20,167 nucleotides of DNA from Euryarchaeota archaeon UBA10 (GCA_002498185.1 DAGO01000007.1:15123-35289), one strand, 5' to 3'; shown: positions 5,862 to 14,888, numbered from the stretch's first letter. Notes: generated by a model not told the origin, from the sequence alone. A program made the numbers and translations.

Positions 5862-7136
5862 TTATTTTCCGTTTCGTTTCTCAATTGCACGATTGAAAAC
5901 AGCAACATAATCTGAAGCATTATGTTCGTAAGTATAGCGAGAGAGAACCCTTTCTCGGCCCAAAATCGCCTTCTTGGCAGTTTCTTCGCTAGCTAACATT
6001 TCATTTACGCACCTAGCCAAATCTTCAGGCTCGCCACGCTTGAATAATCCACCTACTGAATCATCCACCATCTCAGTCAATGGCTCTTGATTAACGGTTG
6101 CAACCGGAGTCCCACTAGCCAGTGACTCCAAAGGAATCAGGCCTTGACCCTCGTAATAAGAGGGATAAACCACGAGATCTGCTGAACGGAAATGTTGAGC
6201 AAGTTCTTCAAATGTAAGGCTACTTTGAATGTGAATTGAATCTGAAATGCCAAGCTTTTTTGCATTTTTCTCGAGACTTGATTTCATATGTCCTCGTCCA
6301 ACAATCACAAGTTTTGCATTTGGGTTTTCTTGCAAAATTGCCGGCATTGCTCTTAGCAAAGTCATGTAGCCTTTTCTAGCAACTAATCGCCCTACTGCTA
6401 GTAACATTGGAGTATTGGTTTCCGCAGAATAATTGAGCGATTCTTCGTCTCCACAACCATACAATTGTCTGATTCTTTCATGCTCTAACTGTTCGGCTTC
6501 ATCATCGATATTGGGAGGGCGGAATACCTTGTGGTCACAGCCCCATAGAATAACTTCACAGTCGAAGTTTTCATCAGGTTTGTACCATCTTTGGAACTCT
6601 TTCAATGTTGATTGGGAGTTCGCAACACAGATACTTGACTCGAGGACTCCGGCTCTTTCATATTTCGAATAATAGCCAGCAGTCGTGAGGATTGCGAGGT
6701 CATTTGGATTCTTCCAGGTGGCCGATTCTTTAGCAGCAGCTGCTCGTTTGACACCTTCTTTTTCTCCTAACCATGAACCGTGTAGGCAGGAAACAACCGG
6801 TGCAACATTTTGTTCGAGCCATCTGAATTCTTTGCGCTTCCAAGATACCAATGGAAGATGGGCATTGATGATGTCTATCGGCTTTTTTGCGTGCAACTTT
6901 TTCAGAGCCTTTATCGCACTTTTACCGTATGAACGTGTGAAAGCCATTGGCAATTTTGCCCACTTAACTGGTATTACCTCTACGCCTTCTTGAGAAGGTG
7001 TTTTCTCATGGTGAGAGCGAGTAATGATTGTGACCTCATGGCCCAATTGTACAAAGTGTCCGGCAAGGTGAAACACCACCGAGCCAATGCCTCCCCAACG
7101 AGGAGGATATTCGCCGGACACTATGGCAATATGCAT
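5862..7136 (-). CDS. GT4-family glycosyltransferase (GT-B fold)
   Basis: Retaining glycosyltransferase predicted to move a sugar from a nucleotide-sugar donor to a lipid, glycan or glycoprotein precursor at the cytoplasmic membrane face. The 424-residue product starts MHIAIVSGEYPPRWGGIGSV with the typical Gly-rich acceptor-side loop (GGIG 15-18). The C-terminal Rossmann half has LAVGRLVARKG (246-256), LVIVGRG (276-282) and the donor-binding E-x7-E motif EGQGLIPLE (329-337). No membrane segment is seen. I use the ATG at 7136; the frame extends to a GTG at 7214, but that would add 26 residues outside the fold and overlap the divergent gene. A TATA-like ATTATTTATCATA on this strand (about 7162-7174) lies 26-38 bases upstream, so the transcript may be leaderless. 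Exact sugar and acceptor are unknown; a role in surface glycan or N-glycan assembly is suggested by the surface-protein neighbours. Confidence 0.88.
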   Translation of the reverse strand: MHIAIVSGEYPPRWGGIGSVVFHLAGHFVQLGHEVTIITRSHHEKTPSQEGVEVIPVKWAKLPMAFTRSYGKSAIKALKKLHAKKPIDIINAHLPLVSWKRKEFRWLEQNVAPVVSCLHGSWLGEKEGVKRAAAAKESATWKNPNDLAILTTAGYYSKYERAGVLESSICVANSQSTLKEFQRWYKPDENFDCEVILWGCDHKVFRPPNIDDEAEQLEHERIRQLYGCGDEESLNYSAETNTPMLLAVGRLVARKGYMTLLRAMPAILQENPNAKLVIVGRGHMKSSLEKNAKKLGISDSIHIQSSLTFEELAQHFRSADLVVYPSYYEGQGLIPLESLASGTPVATVNQEPLTEMVDDSVGGLFKRGEPEDLARCVNEMLASEETAKKAILGRERVLSRYTYEHNASDYVAVFNRAIEKRNGK

Positions 7137-7161
7137 GTCGAACAGTACTCCGACTTCGTAA

Positions 7162-7174
7162 TATGATAAATAAT
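7162..7174. promoter_or_regulatory. Shared TATA-like element in the divergent glycosyltransferase promoter
   Basis: The A/T-only-but-two stretch TATGATAAATAAT lies between the divergent starts at 7136 (-) and 7220 (+). On the minus strand it is placed for a leaderless GT4 transcript; on the plus strand it would give a short leader of about 20 bases before 7220. The spacer (7137-7219) is otherwise featureless. Confidence 0.4.
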
Positions 7175-7219
7175 CCAATGGATAGGTGCCTTCAAAACGA
7201 AATCTTGAGTCCACAGACC

Positions 7220-7993
7220 ATGGCGGACAAGTTACCTGTCTCTGTCACTATCATTCTTCCCACTCGAAATGAAGAGGAAGCCCTTGGTCCTACTGTGGAT
7301 TCTATCCCCAGGGATTGGTGTGATGAATTAGAAATCATGATTGTTGACGGCAACTCCACAGACAAGACTAGGGAAATTGCCCTTGAGAAGGGAATCCGAG
7401 TCCACTTAGAGCCAAGAAAAGGATATGGTAGAGCATACAGAACTGGGTTCGTTGTCGCCAAAGGAGATATCATTGTAACAATGGATGCAGACTGCACGTA
7501 TCCTGCTGAAGTAGTTCCTGACCTAGTGAAGAGACTCATAGATGAAGACCTAGATTTCATCACTTGTGATAGATTGACACTTGCTGAAGAAGGTTCGATG
7601 TCGGGTCTCCACGGATTTGGTAATTGGATGCTTTCGTTCAACGCAAGACTAGCTTTCGGTTATGGAATAAAAGATTCTCAGTCCGGCATGTGGGTTTTCC
7701 GTAAGTCGATTTTTGAGAATGAAAAGATGCGCCCTACTAATGATGGGATGCCACTTTCTGAAGAAATGAAAATCCTAGCAAGAAGAGTTCTGGGCAAGAA
7801 AAAGGCCATCGAGATTTCAGTCCCATACCGCCCACGTGTAGGTGAAGCAGAAATACACACGTGGGGAGATGGATGGAAAAATTTGAAATTCATTTGGGCA
7901 AAGAGATTCGGTCTGAATCGAACCCGCACTGAATGGGGTCCTCTGGATGATAATCCTGATTCTCTAAACGGGGACATACCAGAACAGAAATAG
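7220..7993 (+). CDS. GT2-family glycosyltransferase, dolichyl-phosphate hexose synthase-like
   Basis: Predicted inverting GT-A enzyme that loads a hexose from a nucleotide sugar onto a polyprenyl (dolichyl) phosphate, or a related step. 257 residues from ATG 7220. Motifs: VTIILPTRNEE (9-19), IVDGNSTDKT (41-50), GYGRAYRTGF (68-77), the metal-binding MDAD (88-91), SQSGMWVFRK (153-162), and PYRPRVGEAEIHTWGDG (202-218), which matches the Dpm1/AglD-like pattern including the conserved RxG. There is no C-terminal membrane domain, as in soluble Dpm1-type enzymes. The frame extends upstream to ATG 7163, but the added 19 residues lie outside the fold and the ATG overlaps the TATA-like stretch. It is divergent from the GT4 gene, which suggests joint use in lipid-linked glycan assembly. 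Donor and product cannot be fixed from the sequence. Confidence 0.87.
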   Translation: MADKLPVSVTIILPTRNEEEALGPTVDSIPRDWCDELEIMIVDGNSTDKTREIALEKGIRVHLEPRKGYGRAYRTGFVVAKGDIIVTMDADCTYPAEVVPDLVKRLIDEDLDFITCDRLTLAEEGSMSGLHGFGNWMLSFNARLAFGYGIKDSQSGMWVFRKSIFENEKMRPTNDGMPLSEEMKILARRVLGKKKAIEISVPYRPRVGEAEIHTWGDGWKNLKFIWAKRFGLNRTRTEWGPLDDNPDSLNGDIPEQK

Positions 7994-8129
7994 TCACAAT
8001 AATTGTAGCTTGTCGATTATGATTCTATTGAAGAATCCAATACTCATTTTGCGACCAATAGTAGTGTCTGTCAGCCTAGTAATCCCAACACAAAATGGGC
8101 TGAAAAGAATAACGTAGCAACCTCCGAGC

Positions 8130-8164
8130 ATTACTGGTGGTGCTGTCTACTGGCTTGCAGTAAT
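8130..8164. repeat. Inverted repeat ATTACTG...CAGTAAT at the end of the beta-helix gene
   Basis: Two perfect 7-bp arms (8130-8136 and 8158-8164) flank a 21-base loop in the 170-bp spacer between convergent genes. The right arm touches the last base of the stop codon of the minus-strand gene. It might form a weak 3' hairpin. The rest of the spacer (7994-8129) shows no gene, tRNA or clear T-rich terminator. Confidence 0.25.
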
Positions 8165-11100
8165 CAATTTTCTAATTCGTCGGGGTCGTATTCTTTTGTT
8201 TCTCCACCAAATACTCCCCAAGAATCGATTAGATCAAGGTCTGCTAAGCGCTTTCTTCTACGAATCACCAACCAAGCCAATAATAGCGCTACGAGAAGGA
8301 ATGATGCGATTCCCCCGGCTACAATAAACAACGAACTGTTGTCGGTTTCTTCTTCGATGAAGTCCAAATCCATAGCCATGAAATCGATAGTTTCTCCATC
8401 CACTGCTGTGACTTTGAGTTGTGCCTTACCACTCTCTTGAGCGATGATATCTATCTCGCCAACCCATATTCCATCACCATTATCATCGGTCAAATTGAAA
8501 TTCCAAACCTGTAGGTTTTTGGTAATTGTACCGGTGATTTGCGAAGTAGTTCCATCTGGGTCATCCAAAGCTATGCTAACGGTTACCTTAGTCAACTCAT
8601 CAACTAAAATGAACTTAGGTGATGCGGTTAGATTGGAAAGGTCAGGACTACTTGATGCCACTGTAATGTTGATGTGAGATTCATCGAAACCGCCCCTTCT
8701 ATCTTCCACGAACAGAGAAATATGGTGTACTCCAGGAACCAGATTAGTAGAATGGAACTCTGAGTTAGAGATCACAGTTGGGTACAATTCGCCAGGAACA
8801 TGAAGCCTCCATTCTCTGCGCGTAATGTCATTATCAGCATCATTAGTTCCATTAGAATCCAAGATAATCAATTCGCCTGGCTCAAAGAACTGATTGTTTA
8901 TTGGCTCATAGATTACTGCTTCAGGGTCCGATTCAACAACTTGCAAACTAACCGTTTCTTGTCTGGACAAACCTGTTTCGTCCGTCAAAGTGAATGTCAA
9001 AGAATGCTGTCCTGCGACTAGGTTTATCCCATGAATCTCCAAAGGATTAGAATCTGTCATTATCACTCCTGAAATATCGCTTGTCAGATTGAAGGTGAAG
9101 TTATCGCCATCATAGTCAACGCTGTTTCGCAAATCAAGTTCGATCAAATCACTGGAATGGTATCCTTGATCTAAATCGGGACTTTCCAAATTTAGAACAG
9201 GTGCAGAAGATGCGACTTCCACAATTACACTAGCTTCAACTGGTGCGTTTATTCCATCGTCCATTGTCAATGTGATAGTGTGAACTCCGTTAGTCAAATA
9301 GCCCTCAAAGATTAACCAATCTGAACCGTTTTCTTGGAGGGTTCCATCGATGCTTGATTCCCACTTGTAAATCAGATATTCAGAACCTGATGCTGGTTCA
9401 TCAACAGCACAGTGCCAAGAAATATCGGTTGGGAATGTTGCACAAGCGCTATCCCAATCTCCAGAGCCCGAAGCGTTGAATTCAAACAAATTGCTAGAAT
9501 CATAATTCGTTCCGGAAAGTGGAGTGTGAATTACTGCTCGTGGTGGACTATTTTCTACATTTACAATTTCAGTTGCAATGCTAGTGGAATTGATGTGTTC
9601 CATGCGTCCATCATTGACACTGAGACTAATCACGTGGACGCCTCTTGAGAGATGTCCTTGCCATGAACTTTCATTGGAAATAACACCATCCAGTGAACTC
9701 TCCCAAAGATAGGTGATTTCGTCTCCTTCAGGGTCGATTGTCGTACTGACCAAATTGATTGAATCTTCAGATAAGTTCCCTGTTCTAATAACGTCGAAAG
9801 AAGCATTTGGCATCTCGTTGAACAACTCTACCGGAATTACCCATTCACTTGGATTATTGATACCATCAGAAACTGAGAGTGTTAAATCGAATGAATTGGA
9901 TGTTGAGTTAGCGAAAGAAAGGAACCCTGTACCGTTGGTACAATCGCTGACTTGAACGGAATTACCTAGCCAACTCCATGAACAAAACAGAGTATCATTT
10001 TCTGGGTCGTAAGTGCCGCTGAGATTGTACTCAACAGGCTTAGTTATTGGAGAGATTAATTCCCCCCACGGAGAGAGAGTAGGGTCTGTATTTACCACAA
10101 TAGTGGGAGGCTGATTGGATAACTCAATGGTTCTAGTTTCTTCTACGCAATTCCCTTTATCATCACATATTTCTAGAGTAATATCGTGGATTCCGTCGCT
10201 CAAAGCAATGATTGGTGCGACCATTCCATTTACAGTAAATTCTGATGTTTGACCTTGCAGTAATTCTCCATCTAATGATGAAGTCCATGTGAATGTCATA
10301 ATGTCATCATCTAGATCCCATGACCTAGATGCATTGAACAAAACTTCGCTCTGCGAAGGGAATACATTCTGGTCAAGTGGCGAATCCCACATGATGAATG
10401 GTGCTTGGTTCTCAAGAGGAAGATGGCACCAAACTGCTCTATCTTGCGAGAGAGAAATATTGGTTGAGTTAGTGACTCCATCATAACTACATTCAACGTT
10501 TACGGTAGTGTACGGACTCTGACCTAGGCTGTTGTATTTCTTTCCTCTGAGGTCCGGGAATGTTACAGTTCCAACGTAGTTTGTCGAATCTCCGATGGTT
10601 GTTTCAAGTTGGTCGAAATCGAGCGAAACTGATGCCGCAGGCACACCATTGGAATTGTTATTGATTACCCAGACTTCAACATTCCATGCTTCTTCTATCC
10701 ACCCATTACCACCGATTGAAGCATTTTCATAATCGATGTTTGAAGGCTGATGAAGATGCAGATGAGAGTTGGTATCAACATCGAAAATATGTGCGCCTAA
10801 ATCGGTGAGTCCAGACCAGTTCAATTCAACATTTGTGAATGTCAGATTTCCTGTGCAATCGTTGGTTATTCGATTGCCTTGACCTGATAGCTGGTCATGA
10901 TTAGATAGAGTAAGGCATCCCGTTCCGGAAAAATTGGTATTCGACAAAATGCTGGTTCGCTCAACATTATGGTCAGCATCCCAAACTAATCCCTCATGCG
11001 CTCCATACATGTCAAGGCCATCTATTTCTCCTTCTGCTCCTGTAATCTCGATTGCAGGGCCGCTGTGATTTATCCAAGTCTTGACGTTGTTCAAGTGGAA

Positions 11101-12723
11101 CATTCCTCCTTGAACACCAATATCCAGACCACTGTTATTGATTGAAATCGCAGGCCCCGTTATTGGGTCATATACTTCTAGACCTTCCAAATAAAGGTCG
11201 ACTGAATCTATCGCGACTACACCGCGGTTGTCACCATTTGAGGTGCAATTAGTGCACCTTACATCTCCTGAGGATGATTCTATGTCATTTGCTCTATCGA
11301 ATTCTAGTCCTGCATCACCATTGAGTGAACTAGTTAAATTGGAAAGGAATACATATCTCGCATCGTCAATATGAACACCTGAATCAGCGTTGTTATGCAA
11401 ATCCAAACCATCAACAATTGTTGCAGCGCTCTCTAGGTAAAATCCCTCTTTGCCGTTATGGTGAAGGTGCCAATCACTTCCCTGAATTGCACCTCCGCTC
11501 TTTGCGAATACTCCTGGTCCGGTTGAATTGGAAACTTCTAATCCGTTGAATTTAGCAGCGAAATAAGACGAACGGACAGAGATGCCCGCTGCATTAGCTC
11601 CGGTCCCGGCTCCGCCAGTATTGTTGATTGATAGGTTTGTGAAAACAGTGGATGAATCCACGAAATACAACTGCACGCCAACTGCATCATTATCTTCTAA
11701 ATGAGCATCTTCAATCCAAGCGCCTGTTGCATTAATTTCGATTGTAGAAGTTGCGAGACCTGCGGTTTTTGCTCCAGGGCCTCCGGTGCCACTAATCTGT
11801 AATCCTTCGATAATTGCACTCTGATAATTTGTGTAGTTGGTACGGTCTTCCTTATCCAAAATAATGGCCTTGTACATCGAGTTCTTGATTTCTAAATCTC
11901 TCATTACCGCACGGGTAAGAGAGCCGTCGTCAATGTGGCGAATAATCGCTCCATGGTCCGCTCTGTCGATTACAGTATCCTCGATAAGAGGGACGCTATC
12001 TTCGACCCAAATTCCTGCAGATTGGGCCAAAGTTGCACCAGTGATATTTGTCAAGGTTAGATTCCTAATCAACCCCCCTGAACTTCCCCAAACATTCAGG
12101 CCTCTAGTCACTGCATCATTTACTGACAGACCATCGATATTTGGCGCTGAACCTGCACCGATGGACAAACCTATTCCATATCTCCAATAATTAGGGAAAT
12201 TCCAATCTTGGCCTGCTTCATCAACAACTAGATTACGTATTGTTGGTGTTGCTGAATTGAATAGGTCTACTCCTACATCATCCGGATTCCAAATTGTTAC
12301 GTTGGCAAGATAAGGATCTGAACCATAGACTGTAATTCCATAGGTTGAGTGAATGATTGAAGCATTGTCTATTTTGCTACCTCTTCCATTTGAGGAGGAA
12401 TTGAATTGAATTCCCATGTGGTCTCCACCGCCTGAATAATCAAAGTACACCGGGCATGTGGAAGTTCCCTCAACTGTGATTCTTCCTTCAACGTAAATCC
12501 TAACCCCACTAGACATAGTTACGTTGGTACAAGAAGAAATTACCAACTCATCGGTAACTGGAATTGTGTAATGGTTATTCAGAACGACGCTGCCAGACCA
12601 AGTTGTTTGAGCTCGCCCGCTAGCCTCGCCTGTTTCTGTGTCTGCTAGAAGCATCGGGGATTGAACAGATAGTAAAAACATCGAGATGAGGAAAAAGGCA
12701 CACGACGCTTTAGTCCTCAGCAT
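8164..12723 (-). CDS. Giant secreted beta-helix and PKD/Ig-like surface protein with C-terminal anchor
   Basis: 1519 residues from ATG 12723. Signal peptide 1-28 (MLRTKASCAFFLISMFLLSV... ending LLA). Residues about 40-650 have the repeated short strand-turn pattern of a right-handed parallel beta-helix (for example DPYLANVTIWN, TPTIRNLVVDE, APNIDGLSVND). From about 775 to 1440 come seven Ig/PKD-like modules; most start after N-x-P-P-type linkers and several share a WxSSLDG/WESSIDG signature. A membrane segment (about 1464-1487) is followed by RRRKR and a 32-residue acidic tail ending DPDELEN. I count more than 35 N-x-S/T sequons, so heavy N-glycosylation is likely if the machinery exists. Possible roles are adhesion, cell-envelope structure or polysaccharide binding; no catalytic site was recognised. 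The frame extends to GTG 12774, but the signal peptide and a TATA-like stretch 24 bases upstream support 12723. Confidence 0.85.
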   Translation of the reverse strand: MLRTKASCAFFLISMFLLSVQSPMLLADTETGEASGRAQTTWSGSVVLNNHYTIPVTDELVISSCTNVTMSSGVRIYVEGRITVEGTSTCPVYFDYSGGGDHMGIQFNSSSNGRGSKIDNASIIHSTYGITVYGSDPYLANVTIWNPDDVGVDLFNSATPTIRNLVVDEAGQDWNFPNYWRYGIGLSIGAGSAPNIDGLSVNDAVTRGLNVWGSSGGLIRNLTLTNITGATLAQSAGIWVEDSVPLIEDTVIDRADHGAIIRHIDDGSLTRAVMRDLEIKNSMYKAIILDKEDRTNYTNYQSAIIEGLQISGTGGPGAKTAGLATSTIEINATGAWIEDAHLEDNDAVGVQLYFVDSSTVFTNLSINNTGGAGTGANAAGISVRSSYFAAKFNGLEVSNSTGPGVFAKSGGAIQGSDWHLHHNGKEGFYLESAATIVDGLDLHNNADSGVHIDDARYVFLSNLTSSLNGDAGLEFDRANDIESSSGDVRCTNCTSNGDNRGVVAIDSVDLYLEGLEVYDPITGPAISINNSGLDIGVQGGMFHLNNVKTWINHSGPAIEITGAEGEIDGLDMYGAHEGLVWDADHNVERTSILSNTNFSGTGCLTLSNHDQLSGQGNRITNDCTGNLTFTNVELNWSGLTDLGAHIFDVDTNSHLHLHQPSNIDYENASIGGNGWIEEAWNVEVWVINNNSNGVPAASVSLDFDQLETTIGDSTNYVGTVTFPDLRGKKYNSLGQSPYTTVNVECSYDGVTNSTNISLSQDRAVWCHLPLENQAPFIMWDSPLDQNVFPSQSEVLFNASRSWDLDDDIMTFTWTSSLDGELLQGQTSEFTVNGMVAPIIALSDGIHDITLEICDDKGNCVEETRTIELSNQPPTIVVNTDPTLSPWGELISPITKPVEYNLSGTYDPENDTLFCSWSWLGNSVQVSDCTNGTGFLSFANSTSNSFDLTLSVSDGINNPSEWVIPVELFNEMPNASFDVIRTGNLSEDSINLVSTTIDPEGDEITYLWESSLDGVISNESSWQGHLSRGVHVISLSVNDGRMEHINSTSIATEIVNVENSPPRAVIHTPLSGTNYDSSNLFEFNASGSGDWDSACATFPTDISWHCAVDEPASGSEYLIYKWESSIDGTLQENGSDWLIFEGYLTNGVHTITLTMDDGINAPVEASVIVEVASSAPVLNLESPDLDQGYHSSDLIELDLRNSVDYDGDNFTFNLTSDISGVIMTDSNPLEIHGINLVAGQHSLTFTLTDETGLSRQETVSLQVVESDPEAVIYEPINNQFFEPGELIILDSNGTNDADNDITRREWRLHVPGELYPTVISNSEFHSTNLVPGVHHISLFVEDRRGGFDESHINITVASSSPDLSNLTASPKFILVDELTKVTVSIALDDPDGTTSQITGTITKNLQVWNFNLTDDNGDGIWVGEIDIIAQESGKAQLKVTAVDGETIDFMAMDLDFIEEETDNSSLFIVAGGIASFLLVALLLAWLVIRRRKRLADLDLIDSWGVFGGETKEYDPDELEN

Positions 12724-12740
12724 AATTACAGACACTTGAC

Positions 12741-12752
12741 CTATACCATTAG
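12741..12752 (-). promoter_or_regulatory. TATA-like element upstream of the beta-helix gene
   Basis: TCTAATGGTATA on the minus strand ends about 18 and begins about 29 bases before the ATG at 12723, and there is no Shine-Dalgarno. This fits a leaderless archaeal promoter inside the 69-bp gap after the STAND gene. It is a weak match, so low confidence. Confidence 0.3.
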
Positions 12753-12792
12753 AGTGTTCCCCTTCTCGATTCACAAAAATCGAGGCTAAACT

Positions 12793-14835
12793 CTAGATTA
12801 ATTGATGCATCAACTCTGTTGCATCTTTTGCAGCATTAGGGCATAGTGAAGTCTTCCAAAGAGAAATCGCTTCTGCCATTGAAGAAAATGGATTATGTGT
12901 TTTGTATTTGGCTCTGTAGTACCAAATCATTGCAGCAATTCTGCGAGCAGATGTTAGATTTAGTTGAGAATCAGAACTTGGCAGTTCAATTTTCTTCAGT
13001 ATAGATACTGCTCTGGAAGAGTCGCATTTTTCCAGTAGAGATAATTGAAGCATCTTTGCTCGAAGTCCTGTTCTTGAAAATGCACTTTCGATTAATTTCT
13101 CAAAAGAAGGTGAGTTTTGTGATGTCTGCGCAATTTCAGCGCGTAGATTCATCGCTTTCAACTGAGGGTCTTCTTTGTGAGATAGAGATTCCAAATTTTC
13201 TCTAATATATCTGGCGTCATCCCAATTTCCCTCTGAGACAAACCATGCATGACGGATATGAGCAATCGCAACTAATACCACTTTTTTCATTTCAGCATCG
13301 ACTGATGAAATGTCTATTTTTTCCAGCAACTGAATTACTTCTGAATTCGCATTATTCCCCGGCAATCTATCATCTAATCTTCGAGTTGCTTCGGATAATA
13401 GCAAACGTAGGTCAGCATCGTCTGGAACCTCAACTTCGAAGTTTCCTTGCAATAATGAAAGTGAGTATTCTAAATCTGGAGCATCGATATTTGAGAGATG
13501 TTTGGATGCAATATCGTCTTCACCTCGCTCAATTGCAACCATAGCAGCCATGCGATGCAAAGACGGAGTAGGATGGCGGAATATCGCATCTCCAATCAAT
13601 GCGGCCAATCCCGCACTTGAACGCACCATGAGAGATTCAGCATTCCGAATCAATAGTGATTCTACATCTCCCCCCGAACTCAAAACGTGGTGCATTTCTA
13701 CCAATCTAGCTAGGTCGCCTTCTAGTTGTGACCAGTAGTTCGCAGCAGCTGCATGGTCCTGTTTTGATAACATCGTCGAACGAACATTGCGAACCAAATG
13801 ATGCAGTTCAACTCCTGATTCAAACCATCTTAGTAAAGCGAAATCATCCAGTTCCAAGAGGTATTGTTCATGCTGCAAAAACTCACATGGAACTGGTACA
13901 GGCAATAGAGACAATTCGTCTAGAACTTTGATCTCATCCCCGAGATTGGACAGAACGACATCTTTCACCCACTCCTGTAAATCAGCACCGGCTTCGGGCA
14001 AATCAGAGTTTTCATCATGCATTTGCAAAGCTAGAGGGTGGCCGCCTAAACGTTGTACTACAAGTTCACGATTATCCAGATGCGGCGGTAACAAATCCAC
14101 TGCATCAGCAACTTCTAGCGGAGGCACATCGATTATCTCAAACCCTTCACTAATTGGTAGCGGTGCCCTGCTCGCCATGATTACATGTTCTGCTTTACCA
14201 ACAAAGATTTCCAAACGACCTAAGTGGCGTAAACTGATTTCTTGCAATTCATCAATAATCAAGACCTCGTTTTTCGTCGAATTCAAAACTGCCGTTTCGC
14301 TGCTGAAATTAAGGCCCCAATCGCTGAAAATTTCCACTATATCTTTGAATGATTCCATGGTTGCAAACCTAACTATTTTTCCATTTCTAACCAACTCATC
14401 TGCGATACCTCGTAACAATGAAGTCTTACCAATCCCTGGTAGGCCTGTCAAAATTAGTTTCTTTTTATCCTTCAATTCTTGGATAAGTAAATCTCTACCT
14501 CGCAACAAAGTTTGGTTTGGAGGTTTTCCAAATAATTCTCCGACCTTTTTTGCCGAAGGTGCTTCGATACCCTCACATTCTGCTCTGCCTGCTTCAGTGA
14601 TGTGGTAGACTTTGCGTCTTCGACTTCCTCCGCCGATAACATGAGCTTTTCTCTCTGTAATCAATTTCTTCTTTACCAACTCATTCAATGGAGCATGCAG
14701 TGCTGAACGCACTACACCCAAGTACTCTGAAAGTCCGGGCAAACATAACTCCCGTGGTACATCCCAAGCGGAATTTAGGCTTGATGGAAAGGTGGCTAAT
14801 CGCGCAAGAATTCTTGCCTCGGGACCAGTCACCAT
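12793..14835 (-). CDS. Winged-helix/STAND (NB-ARC-like) NTPase with C-terminal helical repeats
   Basis: 680 residues, no signal or membrane segment. Residues 1-90 form a winged-helix DNA-binding-like domain (LARLATFP, LSEYLGVVRSALHAPLNELVKKKLI, basic wing GGGSRRRKVYHITEAGR), as in MarR/PadR-type regulators. The NTPase core has Walker A GLPGIGKTS (131-139), Walker B VLIIDELQ (191-198), a sensor-like MASR (220-223) and GGHPLAL (264-270), the GxP motif of STAND/NB-ARC ATPases. Residues about 300-680 are mainly helical and resemble TPR-like repeats. Known STAND proteins are ligand-triggered switches that oligomerise; with a wHTH, a signal-sensing transcription regulator is most likely, though defence STAND proteins have a similar core. 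Its gene is divergent from uvrC. The ATG at 14835 is the best start; the promoter is not clear. Target genes and trigger are unknown. Confidence 0.82.
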   Translation of the reverse strand: MVTGPEARILARLATFPSSLNSAWDVPRELCLPGLSEYLGVVRSALHAPLNELVKKKLITERKAHVIGGGSRRRKVYHITEAGRAECEGIEAPSAKKVGELFGKPPNQTLLRGRDLLIQELKDKKKLILTGLPGIGKTSLLRGIADELVRNGKIVRFATMESFKDIVEIFSDWGLNFSSETAVLNSTKNEVLIIDELQEISLRHLGRLEIFVGKAEHVIMASRAPLPISEGFEIIDVPPLEVADAVDLLPPHLDNRELVVQRLGGHPLALQMHDENSDLPEAGADLQEWVKDVVLSNLGDEIKVLDELSLLPVPVPCEFLQHEQYLLELDDFALLRWFESGVELHHLVRNVRSTMLSKQDHAAAANYWSQLEGDLARLVEMHHVLSSGGDVESLLIRNAESLMVRSSAGLAALIGDAIFRHPTPSLHRMAAMVAIERGEDDIASKHLSNIDAPDLEYSLSLLQGNFEVEVPDDADLRLLLSEATRRLDDRLPGNNANSEVIQLLEKIDISSVDAEMKKVVLVAIAHIRHAWFVSEGNWDDARYIRENLESLSHKEDPQLKAMNLRAEIAQTSQNSPSFEKLIESAFSRTGLRAKMLQLSLLEKCDSSRAVSILKKIELPSSDSQLNLTSARRIAAMIWYYRAKYKTHNPFSSMAEAISLWKTSLCPNAAKDATELMHQLI

Positions 14836-14888
14836 GTTTGTTTGCTGTCGCTCATCAATGATGTTTGTTGCCCTTCCATGATTGCGAT

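Noticed and set aside
7137..7214. Extended N-terminus of the GT4 gene from GTG 7214 and of the GT2 gene from ATG 7163
   Set aside because: Both extensions would overlap each other head to head, add residues outside the folds and cover the promoter.
7192..7641. 149-codon minus-strand frame opposite the GT2 gene
   Set aside because: The GT2 frame has complete family motifs; the antisense product is Ser-rich shadow sequence.
7994..8163. Possible tRNA or small RNA in the 170-bp convergent spacer
   Set aside because: No TψC-like GTTCRANYC with matching acceptor arms on either strand; only a weak 7-bp inverted repeat is present.
12724..12774. Extended start (GTG 12774) of the beta-helix protein
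   Set aside because: It puts 17 polar residues before the signal peptide and overlaps the TATA-like element; ATG 12723 gives a normal signal peptide.
13928..14608. 226-codon plus-strand frame opposite the STAND NTPase
   Set aside because: The minus-strand frame carries Walker A, Walker B and wHTH motifs; the plus product is Ser/Lys-rich with no domain.
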